Shown piece by piece: positions 1 through 8,039 of a stretch of DNA of 64,000 nt. The stretch covers positions 1 through 64,000 of the forward strand of contig CAKSST010000001.1 in NCBI GenBank assembly GCA_934489895.1, given 5' to 3'. The notes under the pieces were generated by a model. It saw only the letters and a list, made by a program, of their open reading frames with translations. It was not told the origin of the DNA and searched no databases. Within the stretch, counting starts at the first letter, position 1; each line of letters starts with the position of its first letter. The translations under genes were made by a program, and so were the position numbers. This DNA comes from an uncultured Eubacteriales bacterium (GTDB lineage Bacteria; Bacillota; Clostridia; Oscillospirales; Acutalibacteraceae).

Positions 1-96
1 GATGTCAGTATGTTGCTTAAAATTTAATATAACCTACCATAGGGGCTTTTTGTACTGTCCGCACAAATTGGGTCAGTTCATAGTCTGAGCAGTCGA

Positions 97-495
97 TTAG
101 CGCTTGCTGAACTGGGGAGCACGACGTGCGCCTTTAAGACCGTACTTCTTACGCTCTTTCATTCTCTGGTCACGAGTTAACAGACCTGCTTTTTTAAGCA
201 CTGTGCGAAGCTCTGCATCATGCTGGAGCAATGCGCGTGAGATACCGTGGCGGATAGCACCTGCCTGACCTGTAACGCCGCCTCCGTTTACACGGCAAAC
301 AACATCAACCTTGCCGAGTGTATCGGTCAAGTTGAGGGGCTGACGAACGATCAGCTTAAGGGTTTCGAGGCCAAAATAATCATCAATGTCACGATCGTTG
401 ATTGTGATTTTGCCTGTACCGGAGTAAAGACGTACACGGGCAACAGAGCTCTTTCTGCGGCCTGTTCCATAGTAATAAGGTTTACCTTCGTACAT
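97..495 (-). CDS. rpsI: 30S ribosomal protein S9
   Basis: Small-subunit protein S9, whose basic C-terminal tail reaches the P-site tRNA. The 132-residue length is typical, and the end [11 protein letters not shown] is the conserved S9 tail. The N-terminal [15 protein letters not shown] block is also diagnostic. It lies 18 nt downstream of rplM, the usual L13-S9 pair, and a GGAGAGG ribosome binding site fills the gap. It is probably co-transcribed from the promoter ahead of rplM. The 96 nt after its stop show no convincing terminator. Confidence 0.97.
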   Translation of the reverse strand: MYEGKPYYYGTGRRKSSVARVRLYSGTGKITINDRDIDDYFGLETLKLIVRQPLNLTDTLGKVDVVCRVNGGGVTGQAGAIRHGISRALLQHDAELRTVLKKAGLLTRDQRMKERKKYGLKGARRAPQFSKR

Positions 496-513
496 TATAG
501 TGCCTCTCCTTCT

Positions 514-942
514 TTAAAACTCAACTGCTTCAGGTTTCTGAGCAGCCTGCTTGTGATTTGCATCTTTATAAATGCGTAAACGTGTTAATGCCTTGCGGCC
601 GATTGTGGTGTCCGGCACCATTCTCTTAACAGCTAATTCCATAGCTAACTCGGGCTTTTTAGCCATTAAGTCAGCATATTTAATTTCTTTAAGACCGCCG
701 ATATAGCCGGAGTGATGACGGTAATACTTCTGTTGCATCTTTTTGCCTGTCAGGACAACATCTGCAGCGTTGATAATTACAACATGGTCACCGCAGTCAA
801 CGTGAGGGGTAAACTCGGGCTTGCCTTTACCGCGGAGAAGCACAGCAGCCTGAACAGCTACTTTACCAAGCGGTTTGCCGGCAGCGTCGATAATGTACCA
901 TTTACGCTGAATGTCCGATGCTTTTGCCATAAAAGTGGACAT
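514..942 (-). CDS. rplM: 50S ribosomal protein L13
   Basis: Large-subunit assembly protein L13. The 142 residues match the family size, with the typical WYIIDAAGKPLGKVA opening and the MLP-like HHSGYIGGLKE region. The start at 942 is supported by GGAGG at 951-955, 8 nt upstream. An internal Met (MAKASDIQ) lies four codons in but is less well placed. First gene of the rplM-rpsI unit, transcribed from a near-consensus promoter 40-70 nt upstream. Confidence 0.97.
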   Translation of the reverse strand: MSTFMAKASDIQRKWYIIDAAGKPLGKVAVQAAVLLRGKGKPEFTPHVDCGDHVVIINAADVVLTGKKMQQKYYRHHSGYIGGLKEIKYADLMAKKPELAMELAVKRMVPDTTIGRKALTRLRIYKDANHKQAAQKPEAVEF

Positions 943-983
943 AACTTAAACCTCCAAAACATTTGTGTTAGTCAACGTTAGAT

Positions 984-1012
984 ATAATATCACAACATTA
1001 ACACAATGTCAA
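984..1012 (-). promoter_or_regulatory. Sigma-A-type promoter for rplM-rpsI
   Basis: Read on the minus strand, TTGACA (1007-1012) and TATTAT (984-989) are separated by 17 nt. The predicted transcript begins about 35 nt before the rplM start, leaving no room for a long leader RNA. Confidence 0.75.
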
Positions 1013-1146
1013 CATAAAAAACTCAAAATTTTAAAATAAATTTTATTATCTTCGATTTTCTCTCGTTTTCTCTTATTTACTCCGTTTTGCTCATTTTTGA
1101 TATATTTTCAATCTTCAAGATGGAAAAAAGTACAAAATAAATCTTC

Positions 1147-1175
1147 TTGACAAAAAATGACAATTTTTGTATAAT
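1147..1175 (+). promoter_or_regulatory. Consensus promoter for the abrB-type gene
   Basis: TTGACA (1147-1152) and TATAAT (1170-1175) are both perfect hexamers with a 17-nt spacer. The start codon of the regulator lies about 50 nt downstream. Confidence 0.85.
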
Positions 1176-1228
1176 GTGGAATATGAGTGCTATATCGACA
1201 ATATACAAATAATAAGGAGAACCATATT

Positions 1229-1486
1229 ATGAAAGAGACGGGTATGATACGCCCTGTTGATAAATTAGGCAGGGTAGTTATTCCTATGGAAATACGCAAA
1301 AGTTTTAATATGGACAGAGAAGGCGACTGCTTTGAGATTTTTACCGAAGATGACAAGATAATACTTAAAAAGTACAAGCCAAGCTGCGTTTTCTGCGGTT
1401 CACTTGAAAAAACAATATCATTAAATGACCAGGTTGTTTGCAAAGATTGCATTGAAAAGCTTAAAAAGATTTCCGAAATTATATAA
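1229..1486 (+). CDS. AbrB/SpoVT-family transcriptional regulator with C-terminal Cys4 zinc finger
   Basis: An 85-residue DNA-binding regulator. Residues 1-48 form a swapped-hairpin AbrB domain (MIRPVDKLGRVVIPMEIRK, then EGDCFEIF...IILKKY). Residues 51-78 hold two CxxC pairs (CVFC and CKDC), a probable zinc-binding knuckle. The start at 1229 is chosen over an upstream in-frame GTG/ATG because AAGGAGA (1214-1220) sits 8 nt ahead of it. Monocistronic between two divergently placed ribosomal operons, with its own strong promoter and terminator. AbrB relatives act as transition-state or sporulation regulators; the target here is unknown. Confidence 0.88.
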   Translation: MKETGMIRPVDKLGRVVIPMEIRKSFNMDREGDCFEIFTEDDKIILKKYKPSCVFCGSLEKTISLNDQVVCKDCIEKLKKISEII

Positions 1487-1542
1487 ATTTTGTGGTATTA
1501 TAAAATTTTTCATATATTAAGAAAAAAATATCATAATTACAA

Positions 1543-1585
1543 AAAACGCCTTATAGCTCATTTTAAAGCTGATTAGGCGTTTTAT
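1543..1585 (+). terminator. Rho-independent terminator after the abrB-type gene
   Basis: AAACGCCT and AGGCGTTT pair around an inner AGCT/AGCT helix, followed by a T-rich stretch on the plus strand. Confidence 0.7.
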
Positions 1586-1623
1586 TATCAAAAAATATAA
1601 CAATAAAAATAAAGGGGTAATAA

Positions 1624-1652
1624 AAAAGCCGTGGAATTTATCCACAGCTTTT
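1624..1652 (-). terminator. Terminator of the rplJ-rplL operon
   Basis: On the minus strand AAGCTGTGGA pairs with TCCACGGCTT (one G-U pair, 5-nt loop) and is followed by TTTTTATT. It lies just after the rplL stop. Confidence 0.8.
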
Positions 1653-1673
1653 TGTTTTGCGTTTAAATCAAGC

Positions 1674-2051
1674 TTATTTAAGCTCAACAGAAGCGCCAAC
1701 CTCAACCAACTTAGCTTTAAGAGCTTCAGCGTCATCCTTAGCAACGCCTTCTTTGATTGCTTTGGGAGCGCCGTCAACGAGAGCCTTTGCTTCTGCAAGA
1801 CCAAGACCTGTAACGTCTTTAACAACTTTGATAACTTTGATCTTCTCTGCGCCAGCAGCAGTAAGAACAACATCGAACTCAGTTTTCTCTTCTGCAGGGG
1901 CAGCAGCGGCAGCAGCAGGAGCAGCAGCAACAGCAACAGGAGCAGCAGCAGAAACGCCGAATTCCTCTTCAAGAGCCTTTACGAGCTCAGAAAGCTCAAG
2001 AACAGTAAGAGCTTTAACTTCTTCAATAAGATTTGTAACCTTTTCAGACAT
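1674..2051 (-). CDS. rplL: 50S ribosomal protein L7/L12
   Basis: Stalk protein that recruits translation factors. The 125 residues comprise an N-terminal dimerisation helix (1-35), an Ala/Pro-rich hinge around 36-55, and the conserved C-terminal factor-binding domain ([21 protein letters not shown]). It sits about 50 nt after rplJ with a GGAGG site, and the operon terminator follows it. Confidence 0.97.
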   Translation of the reverse strand: MSEKVTNLIEEVKALTVLELSELVKALEEEFGVSAAAPVAVAAAPAAAAAAPAEEKTEFDVVLTAAGAEKIKVIKVVKDVTGLGLAEAKALVDGAPKAIKEGVAKDDAEALKAKLVEVGASVELK

Positions 2052-2101
2052 GATAATTTTCCTCCAAAAATAATTTAAAATTGGTTTTTAATTTTTTGTT
2101 T

Positions 2102-2629
2102 TTATGCTTCTTTTTTCTTAGCTATTGCGCTAAGTGCACGTACAAGACCTGTGAGGTTTGCGTTGAGCACATGTACAAAGCCGGAAATGGGTGCGTTCAA
2201 GCCGCCAAGAGCTTTTGCAACCAATTCCTCACGAGAGGGCAGAGATGCCAACTGGTTAACACCGGCAACATCAAGAATCTCTTTATCAACAAAACCGCAT
2301 TTTACGCTGAAATTGTCGTGGTCCTCAGCAAATTTGCAAAGAATGCGAGCAGCAGAAGTATAATCGGTTTCATGAATAGCGATAGCTGTTGTGCCTTCGA
2401 GATGGGAATTAATGTCCAGACCAACCTGATCAGCTGCACGTCTGAGCAATGTGTTTTTAATTACGAAGTAATCAACACCTGCTTCACGCAGTTGTTTACG
2501 CATCTGAGTGTCATCAGCAACGTTGATACCTTTGTAGTCAACAATAACACCTGAACATGCTTTTCCCAACTTCTCAGCAACTGAAGCAACGATCTGCTTT
2601 TTTTGTTCAAGAACCTTTTCGCTAGGCAA
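2102..2629 (-). CDS. rplJ: 50S ribosomal protein L10
   Basis: Stalk base protein that anchors L7/L12 dimers. It has 175 residues from the chosen start, with the usual L10 opening (PSEKVLEQKKQIVASVAEKL). The start is the TTG at 2629: the GGGAGGTG ribosome binding site ends 8 nt before it, while the longer reading from a GTG at 2638 would place the start inside that site. Its mRNA carries the L10 leader, so it is probably feedback-regulated by the L10-L12 complex as in other Firmicutes. Confidence 0.95.
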   Translation of the reverse strand: MPSEKVLEQKKQIVASVAEKLGKACSGVIVDYKGINVADDTQMRKQLREAGVDYFVIKNTLLRRAADQVGLDINSHLEGTTAIAIHETDYTSAARILCKFAEDHDNFSVKCGFVDKEILDVAGVNQLASLPSREELVAKALGGLNAPISGFVHVLNANLTGLVRALSAIAKKKEA

Positions 2630-2640
2630 ATAAATCACCT

Positions 2641-2782
2641 CCCAAAAATAAATGCCTGTCCAAAGAAATGGACAGGCATAGTAAAAACATACTTATAAGT
2701 TTGTTTTTGCCTCGTCCTCGGTAGGTAACGAAAAACGTGTTATGCTAAAAGCACCTACTGTCTTTGGATTTGCAACGAAGAT
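2641..2782 (-). promoter_or_regulatory. L10 leader RNA (autoregulatory attenuator ahead of rplJ-rplL)
   Basis: The 5' leader contains the L10-leader core (AAAGACAGTAGGTGC ... ACCTACCGAGGA, minus strand). A strong hairpin follows (ATGCCTGTCC / GGACAGGCAT, 2653-2680), with a TTTATTTTT run directly before the rplJ ribosome binding site. In Firmicutes, L10(L12)4 binds this leader and promotes early termination. Class assignment is from recalled consensus, not a covariance search. Confidence 0.85.
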
Positions 2783-2811
2783 ATGATATCACACTGTAAT
2801 GTGAATGTCAA
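2783..2811 (-). promoter_or_regulatory. Promoter for rplJ-rplL
   Basis: Minus-strand TTGACA (2806-2811) and TATCAT (2783-2788) with a 17-nt spacer, in the gap after rplA. rplJ-rplL can therefore be transcribed separately from rplK-rplA. Confidence 0.8.
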
Positions 2812-2821
2812 GAAAAAATTT

Positions 2822-3517
2822 TTATGCGCCGAATTTGCTTACGTTAAGCTTAATGCCTGGACCCATTGTTGTAGCAACTGTGCAGGACTTAATGTACTGA
2901 CCTTTGGTTGCAGCGGGCTTTGCTTTAATAACAGCATTCATAAGAGCATCAAAGTTTTCAGTAAGTTTTTGTGAGCCGAAAGATACCTTGCCGATAGGGC
3001 AGTGGATGATGTTGCTCTTGTCAAGACGATACTCAATTTTACCTGCTTTTGCTTCTGCAACAGCTTTAGCAACGTCCATTGTAACTGTACCAGCCTTAGG
3101 TGTAGGCATCAAGCCGCGGGGACCGAGAACCTTACCAAGACGGCCAACCTGACCCATCATGTCGGGAGTTGTGATAACAACATCGTAATCCATCCAGTTT
3201 TCGTTCTGGATTTTTGCAACGATTTCTTCTGCTCCAACAAAGTCAGAGCCGGCAGCTTCTGCTTCCTTAGCTTTATCGCCTTTAGCGATAACCAAGGTGC
3301 GAACAGTTTTACCTGTACCGTTGGGGAGAACAACAGCGCCTCTAACTTGCTGGTCAGCGTGACGTGAGTCAACACCCAAACGAATATGAAGTTCTACTGT
3401 TTCATCAAATTTAGCGGTACCTGTTTTGATAGCTACATCAAGAGCTTCTTTTACATCGTACTGCTTGCCTGCTTCAATAAGAGCAAGACTTTCTTTATAT
3501 TTTTTACCGTATTTCAT
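2822..3517 (-). CDS. rplA: 50S ribosomal protein L1
   Basis: L1-stalk protein, 231 residues. It starts [20 protein letters not shown] and contains the conserved [16 protein letters not shown] segment and the C-terminal GPGIKLN motif. The start at 3517 is chosen for its GGAGGAAAATTATC spacing; an in-frame upstream extension has no family match and no ribosome binding site. It follows rplK by about 55 nt. Confidence 0.97.
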   Translation of the reverse strand: MKYGKKYKESLALIEAGKQYDVKEALDVAIKTGTAKFDETVELHIRLGVDSRHADQQVRGAVVLPNGTGKTVRTLVIAKGDKAKEAEAAGSDFVGAEEIVAKIQNENWMDYDVVITTPDMMGQVGRLGKVLGPRGLMPTPKAGTVTMDVAKAVAEAKAGKIEYRLDKSNIIHCPIGKVSFGSQKLTENFDALMNAVIKAKPAATKGQYIKSCTVATTMGPGIKLNVSKFGA

Positions 3518-3573
3518 GATAATTTTCCTCCAATAATAGTGGTAAAATCGGATTATTCCTCCCACCAGAGGGA

Positions 3574-3999
3574 TTAATCGACTACTTCAACACCCATGCT
3601 GCGAGCAGTACCTGCAACCATGCTCATGGCTGCTTCAATGCTTGCTGCGTTAAGGTCGGGCATTTTCTGTTCAGCGATCTTTTTTACCTGTTCTTTTGTT
3701 ATTTTAGCAACCTTTGTCTTGTTGGGAGTACCAGAAGCCGTCTCAATACCGCAAGCCTTCTTGATAAGAACAGCTGCAGGAGGGGTTTTGGTAATAAAGC
3801 TGAAAGAACGGTCTGCATATACAGTGATTACAACCGGAATGATAAGACCCATATCGTTCTTTGTGCGGTCATTAAATTCCTTTGTAAATTGCATGATGTT
3901 TACACCGTGCTGACCCAAAGCAGGACCTACCGGAGGAGCCGGAGTTGCCTTGCCTGCGGGAATTTGCAGTTTAATATAACCTGTGATTTTCTGAGCCAT
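3574..3999 (-). CDS. rplK: 50S ribosomal protein L11
   Basis: L11 of the GTPase-associated centre, 141 residues. Family hallmarks are the N-terminal segment from [11 protein letters not shown] through GPALGQHG and the C-terminal [12 protein letters not shown]. The start at 3999 (MAQKITGY) matches the family N-terminus and is preceded by GGAGGTG; five extra in-frame codons upstream overlap that site and are rejected. Confidence 0.97.
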   Translation of the reverse strand: MAQKITGYIKLQIPAGKATPAPPVGPALGQHGVNIMQFTKEFNDRTKNDMGLIIPVVITVYADRSFSFITKTPPAAVLIKKACGIETASGTPNKTKVAKITKEQVKKIAEQKMPDLNAASIEAAMSMVAGTARSMGVEVVD

Positions 4000-4140
4000 T
4001 GTTTGCACCTCCATAATTTGTGGTAACGGCGAAATGGTTTTTCGCTTGACGGAGCTAATCTCTACAATGAAAAGAGTGCTCCTCCCACTGTGGCGTTTAT
4101 TCTGACGCCGGCGGCAAAACAGCCGCGTATTAATTGTAAA

Positions 4141-4668
4141 TTAATCAACCGGAGCGATCTGATCAAGGTCCATTTCTACGGGGGTCTCACGGCCAAGCAT
4201 AGAAATAAGAACGCGTACATTGTTGTTGGGAATATCAATTTCCTGAACAACACCCTCAAATCCCTCAAGCGGTCCGCTGATGATCTTAATGTTGTCGTTA
4301 ACCTGATAGGTAAGCTCAACAGTATGTTTTTCAACACCTAATGAAGCAACTTCTTCATCAGTCAGGGGGACCGGTTTGGAAGCCGGTCCAACGAAGCCTG
4401 TAACACCGTGAGTGTTACGAACAACATACCAAGAGTCATCTGTAATGATCATTTTGATAAGGACATAACCTGGGAAAATTTTACGTTCAATTTCCTTTTT
4501 TTGATTGTCCTTAATCTCAACAACCTTTTCGGTAGGAATCTTAATGTCAACAATAAGATCCTGAATGCCGCGGTTTTCAACCATTTTCTCAAGGTCGGTC
4601 GCGACTTTGTTTTCATAACCTGAGTAGGTATGCACCACATACCATTTTGCTTCGTTTATATCGGCCAT
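4141..4668 (-). CDS. nusG: Transcription termination/antitermination factor NusG
   Basis: 175 residues. The NGN domain (AKWYVVHTYSGYENKVATDL and FPGYVLIKM) binds RNA polymerase. A C-terminal KOW domain (about residues 125-155, ISGPLEGFEGVVQEID) contacts NusE or Rho. Preceded by GGAGG and 15 nt after secE, in the canonical secE-nusG-rplK-rplA order. Confidence 0.97.
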   Translation of the reverse strand: MADINEAKWYVVHTYSGYENKVATDLEKMVENRGIQDLIVDIKIPTEKVVEIKDNQKKEIERKIFPGYVLIKMIITDDSWYVVRNTHGVTGFVGPASKPVPLTDEEVASLGVEKHTVELTYQVNDNIKIISGPLEGFEGVVQEIDIPNNNVRVLISMLGRETPVEMDLDQIAPVD

Positions 4669-4683
4669 TTGGAAACCTCCCGA

Positions 4684-5376
4684 TTACTTTAAGATAAGAT
4701 TCATTAATGAGCCAAGTCCCAAATCGAGAAGCCAAACGAATGCACCGAAAAGAACGCAAACAATGATAACAATGATTGTGTTCTTAATAACTGCTTTGTA
4801 ACCAAGCCAAACAATCTTTTTAACCTCGCTCTTATAGTCGAGAAGGAAATGTTTGACCTTACCAAAGATTGTCAGAGAACCTTTGGATTCGCGAACCTTG
4901 ATGTAGTCGTCCAGCAGAATGTTTGCAGCTATACCGATAGCACATACAAACAAAGCGATTGAAACCAGAAGTACAGTAGTAAATACAAATGATTCCGAAT
5001 AGGTGACACTTGTGATATCGGCCAAAGGACGAGTGTCAACAAAAAGACTGGGTGCGCTGCAAGCAATTACCAACATATAAACAGCAGGAACAGCTGAGAA
5101 GATAAGCTGAGCTATGCGGCTACCCTTGAACTTAAAGCCTAATCCGCCGAAAATAACCGAAGCAAAGATAAGGATGCAACAGAAGAAAACGTCAGTTGAA
5201 CGTGCCATATTGGCAGAAGCAAGCTCATTTTTTCCGGCAAAAGCCATTGTTGCACCGGTCAAGGATGTTGAACCGGCATTGGTAACGATATCGGCGAAAT
5301 CAGTAAAGAACAAAACAAGAGCAGCAACAGCACCTAAAAGCGCAATAACCTGACAGGTTTTACTAATAACTTTCAT
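4684..5376 (-). CDS. secE: Preprotein translocase subunit SecE with an extra N-terminal four-helix membrane domain
   Basis: The last 65 or so residues are SecE: an amphipathic helix (FLLDYKSEVKKIVWLGYK) and one transmembrane helix, which clamp the SecY channel. Ahead of it are about 165 residues with four hydrophobic segments (roughly 10-28, 60-82, 88-110, 130-155) and Ser/Thr-rich loops. Ordinary Gram-positive SecE is about 60-70 residues. The long start is supported by AGGAG 10 nt upstream and lies 13 nt after the rpmG stop. No internal start with a good site is evident, so this appears to be a real fusion or extension of unknown role. Confidence 0.88.
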   Translation of the reverse strand: MKVISKTCQVIALLGAVAALVLFFTDFADIVTNAGSTSLTGATMAFAGKNELASANMARSTDVFFCCILIFASVIFGGLGFKFKGSRIAQLIFSAVPAVYMLVIACSAPSLFVDTRPLADITSVTYSESFVFTTVLLVSIALFVCAIGIAANILLDDYIKVRESKGSLTIFGKVKHFLLDYKSEVKKIVWLGYKAVIKNTIIVIIVCVLFGAFVWLLDLGLGSLMNLILK

Positions 5377-5389
5377 AATGCATCGTCTC

Positions 5390-5539
5390 CTATTTAGTTT
5401 CTTTGTGGAGTGTGTGCTTTTTGCAGAAGGGACAATACTTGTTCATTTCAAGTCTATCGGGGTCATTCTTCTTGTTTTTGATTGTGTTGTAGTTCCTCTG
5501 CTTGCACTCGCTGCAGGCCAATGTAATTTTTACTCTCAT
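5390..5539 (-). CDS. rpmG: 50S ribosomal protein L33
   Basis: A short 49-residue gene. It begins [17 protein letters not shown] and ends [18 protein letters not shown]. The CxxC pairs (CSEC, CPFC) make this the zinc-binding type of L33. GGAGGTG lies 7 nt before the start. First gene of the rpmG-secE-nusG-rplK-rplA run and directly served by the promoter at 5717-5745. Confidence 0.95.
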   Translation of the reverse strand: MRVKITLACSECKQRNYNTIKNKKNDPDRLEMNKYCPFCKKHTLHKETK

Positions 5540-5716
5540 AACGGCACCTCCCGTATTACGGAAAATTTTACCCTTAATTTTTGGGTAATGAAGCCTCCCT
5601 CGAAAGCGGATATAATGTTTTGCCGGTGGCCGATAAAATCAGGCAAAACACTGTACCATATTGCTTTATATGAAAAAGTCTTTACAAAAAAAAAGACTCC
5701 TGAAGAGGTATATACG

Positions 5717-5745
5717 ATTATAGCATATATACTCTTCAAGGTCAA
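5717..5745 (-). promoter_or_regulatory. Promoter for the rpmG-secE-nusG-rplK-rplA operon
   Basis: Minus-strand TTGACC (5740-5745) and TATAAT (5717-5722) with a 17-nt spacer. The transcript would carry a leader of about 170 nt before rpmG; I recognise no named leader class in it. Confidence 0.85.
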
Positions 5746-5770
5746 GTGTTTTTTACATATTATAGCATTG

Positions 5771-6559
5771 TTACAAGGTAAGCATCTTTCCGCCTTTCTG
5801 AGGCGCTACATATAGTATAAAGTCGCGGTTTTCAATATAACCGTTTTCCATTAAAGATGCAATTGCGCAGGAGCGTACAACAGTAGGCAGATTGTTATCC
5901 TGGCTTATATGTGCAAGAACAATACGTGTTGTGCCGCTTTTAATAAGAGCGGGAAGCTCAGCGGCGCAGGCAATGTTTGAAAGATGGCCGCAGTCACTTA
6001 AAATTCTGTTTTTAAGCTCTGGTGTATAAGGACCTTTTTGGAGCATTGTTATATCGTGGTTTGATTCAAGCATAACAAGCTGACATCCGCTTATTGCGTT
6101 GCGGACTTCATCGTTGACAAAGCCGAGGTCGGTACAAACGGCAATTTTTATCCCGTCGGGCATTTGAACGGTATAACCGCGTGAACCGGCACAGTCGTGA
6201 GAGGTATGAAAGCTGATTATCTTCATACCAGCAACAGTGATTTCGGGTGCGTCTGCATCAAATATCTGTGCGCCTTTAGGGAGTTTGTCGGTGTCGGCAA
6301 GAGTTTTTGCCGTATCCCGCGACATAACAAGCGGAATGTTAAGAAGCGTGCCTAAGCGCTTTAAAGAATTGACATGGTCGGTATGGGAATGGGTGATAAG
6401 AATAGCTTTAATTTCTTCTTTGTCAATAGTGTTTTGTTCCAAGGCACAAAGAATGGCTTTGGCAGAAGCACCTGCATCAACTAAAAGACCTGCATCTGAG
6501 CAGCCTAAATATGTACAGTTGCCTTTACTTGAACTGAATAGGGAACAAAAGCGTGACAT
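5771..6559 (-). CDS. walJ: MBL-fold metallohydrolase, WalJ/YycJ type
   Basis: A 262-residue metallo-beta-lactamase-fold enzyme. The opening MSRFCSLFSSSKGNCTYLG and the HSHTDH metal motif (ILITHSHTDHVNSL) match the WalJ/YycJ family of probable nucleases linked to WalRK signalling in Firmicutes. Later metal ligands are seen in CTDLG and ESNHD. The start at 6559 has GGAGG upstream; nine more in-frame codons overlap that site. It follows murA on the same strand. The walR/walK genes are not in this window, so the name is by family only. Confidence 0.8.
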   Translation of the reverse strand: MSRFCSLFSSSKGNCTYLGCSDAGLLVDAGASAKAILCALEQNTIDKEEIKAILITHSHTDHVNSLKRLGTLLNIPLVMSRDTAKTLADTDKLPKGAQIFDADAPEITVAGMKIISFHTSHDCAGSRGYTVQMPDGIKIAVCTDLGFVNDEVRNAISGCQLVMLESNHDITMLQKGPYTPELKNRILSDCGHLSNIACAAELPALIKSGTTRIVLAHISQDNNLPTVVRSCAIASLMENGYIENRDFILYVAPQKGGKMLTL

Positions 6560-6585
6560 AAAGTCTAAAACCTCCAAAAAAATCA

Positions 6586-6628
6586 AGCTGCCGAATCAAC
6601 GTCTGCTTTTAAAGACCATTCGGCAGCA
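6586..6628 (-). terminator. Probable terminator after murA
   Basis: GCTGCCGAAT and ATTCGGCAGC pair across a 20-nt loop, followed on the minus strand by TTGATTTTTTT. It lies between murA and the hydrolase gene; the long loop lowers confidence. Confidence 0.55.
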
Positions 6629-6639
6629 AAAAGTTTTAA

Positions 6640-7935
6640 TTAACCGATGTTTTTATTTATCTCAATCGGCTCAATTTCTTGATAACAGATATCTGCACCG
6701 AGAGCCGTAAATTTTTCTGCAATTTTTTCATAACCGCGTTTTATGGTGTCAATATTCTCAATCTCGGTAACACCATCGGTCATCAGTCCGGCAATTACCA
6801 TAGCTGCGCCAGCGCGCAGGTCAATGGCTTGAACGGGAGCGGGACGCAAAGCGTCAACGCCTGTAATGACAGCCATTTTGCCGTCAACTTTTATTTGAGC
6901 GCCCATAAGAGCAAGCTGATCCACATATTTAAAGCGGTTATCCCAAACGCTTTCTGTAACAACGCTTAAGCCCTGTGCTACCGAAAGCAATGTAACAATC
7001 TGAGGCTGCATATCGGTGGGAAAACCGGGATGCGGCATGGTTTTGATTGAACACCCTTTGGGTCGGTCGTTCATAACAATGCGCAAGGATTCTGTATCTT
7101 CATAGATCTCCGCACCCAACTCTTTAAGCTTGGCTGAAATTGATTCTAAATGCTTGGGGGTAATATTGCTAATTGTAATATCGCCGCGTGTGGCGGCAGC
7201 AGCAACCATATATGTGCCCGCTTCAATCTGGTCGGGAATAATCATGTAATCAGTGCCTGAAAGACTGTCTACACCGCGTATTTTGATAATGCTTGTACCA
7301 GCACCCATAATATCGGCGCCCATACTGTTAAGAAAGTTTGCAAGGTCAACCACGTGGGGCTCTCTTGCAGCGTTACTGATTATAGTAAGACCTTTTGCCT
7401 TTACAGCAGCAAGCATTATATTGATTGTTGCGCCTACCGAAACCATATCAAGATAAATCGAGTTTCCTGTAAGGGTTTGAGCCTTAACATCAACCATACC
7501 GTTGTCAATAGCAACCGTTGAGCCTAGAGCCTGAAAGCCCTTTAAGTGCTGGTCGATAGGACGGACACCAAAATCACATCCGCCGGGAGGAGCAACGCAA
7601 GCCTTATTGAAACGACCGAGCAGAGCGCCTATAAAATAAGTTGATGCGCGCATACTTTTGGTCATGCTTATAGGTACGATGTGAGAATGAATACCCTTAG
7701 GATCAATCTCAACCGTGTGCTCCTCAGGATAAGTAATTTTTGCGCCAAGGTCCTGCAGTACACGTAAAATTGCAATGGTATCAGAAATTAAGGGAAGATT
7801 GGAAATACGGCAAACGCCGTCGGAAAGAATGGCACCTGCCAAAATTGCTACTGCTGCGTTTTTTGCGCCGCTTATATTAACAGAACCGCAAAGCCTATGT
7901 CCGCCGCGTATAACAATTTTTTCCAATATATCCAT
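6640..7935 (-). CDS. murA: UDP-N-acetylglucosamine 1-carboxyvinyltransferase
   Basis: First committed enzyme of peptidoglycan synthesis: it transfers enolpyruvate from PEP to UDP-GlcNAc in the cytoplasm. Length is 431 residues. The N-terminal GGHRLCGSVNISGAKNA and the catalytic loop PPGGCDFGVRPID, with Cys near position 120, are intact, so fosfomycin sensitivity would be expected. A single copy is seen here; many Firmicutes have two. Transcribed from the promoter at 8011-8038, whose -35 hexamer touches the end of mtaB. Confidence 0.96.
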   Translation of the reverse strand: MDILEKIVIRGGHRLCGSVNISGAKNAAVAILAGAILSDGVCRISNLPLISDTIAILRVLQDLGAKITYPEEHTVEIDPKGIHSHIVPISMTKSMRASTYFIGALLGRFNKACVAPPGGCDFGVRPIDQHLKGFQALGSTVAIDNGMVDVKAQTLTGNSIYLDMVSVGATINIMLAAVKAKGLTIISNAAREPHVVDLANFLNSMGADIMGAGTSIIKIRGVDSLSGTDYMIIPDQIEAGTYMVAAAATRGDITISNITPKHLESISAKLKELGAEIYEDTESLRIVMNDRPKGCSIKTMPHPGFPTDMQPQIVTLLSVAQGLSVVTESVWDNRFKYVDQLALMGAQIKVDGKMAVITGVDALRPAPVQAIDLRAGAAMVIAGLMTDGVTEIENIDTIKRGYEKIAEKFTALGADICYQEIEPIEINKNIG

Positions 7936-8010
7936 TCCCTTACCGTATTAGTATTATTGGCACAAACAAAAGTGGTCAAACATACCACATAATGTTATCT
8001 GCATATCATA

Positions 8011-8038
8011 ATTATATACATATTTAGTGTTTTGTCAA
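8011..8038 (-). promoter_or_regulatory. Promoter for murA
   Basis: Minus-strand TTGACA (8033-8038) and TATAAT (8011-8016), both perfect, with a 16-nt spacer. The leader before murA is about 70 nt. Confidence 0.75.
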
Positions 8039-8039
8039 A

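Noticed and set aside
1657..2073. Ala/Ser-rich 138-codon plus-strand frame
   Set aside because: It is the antisense of the rplL hinge; the composition comes from GCA repeats of the real gene.
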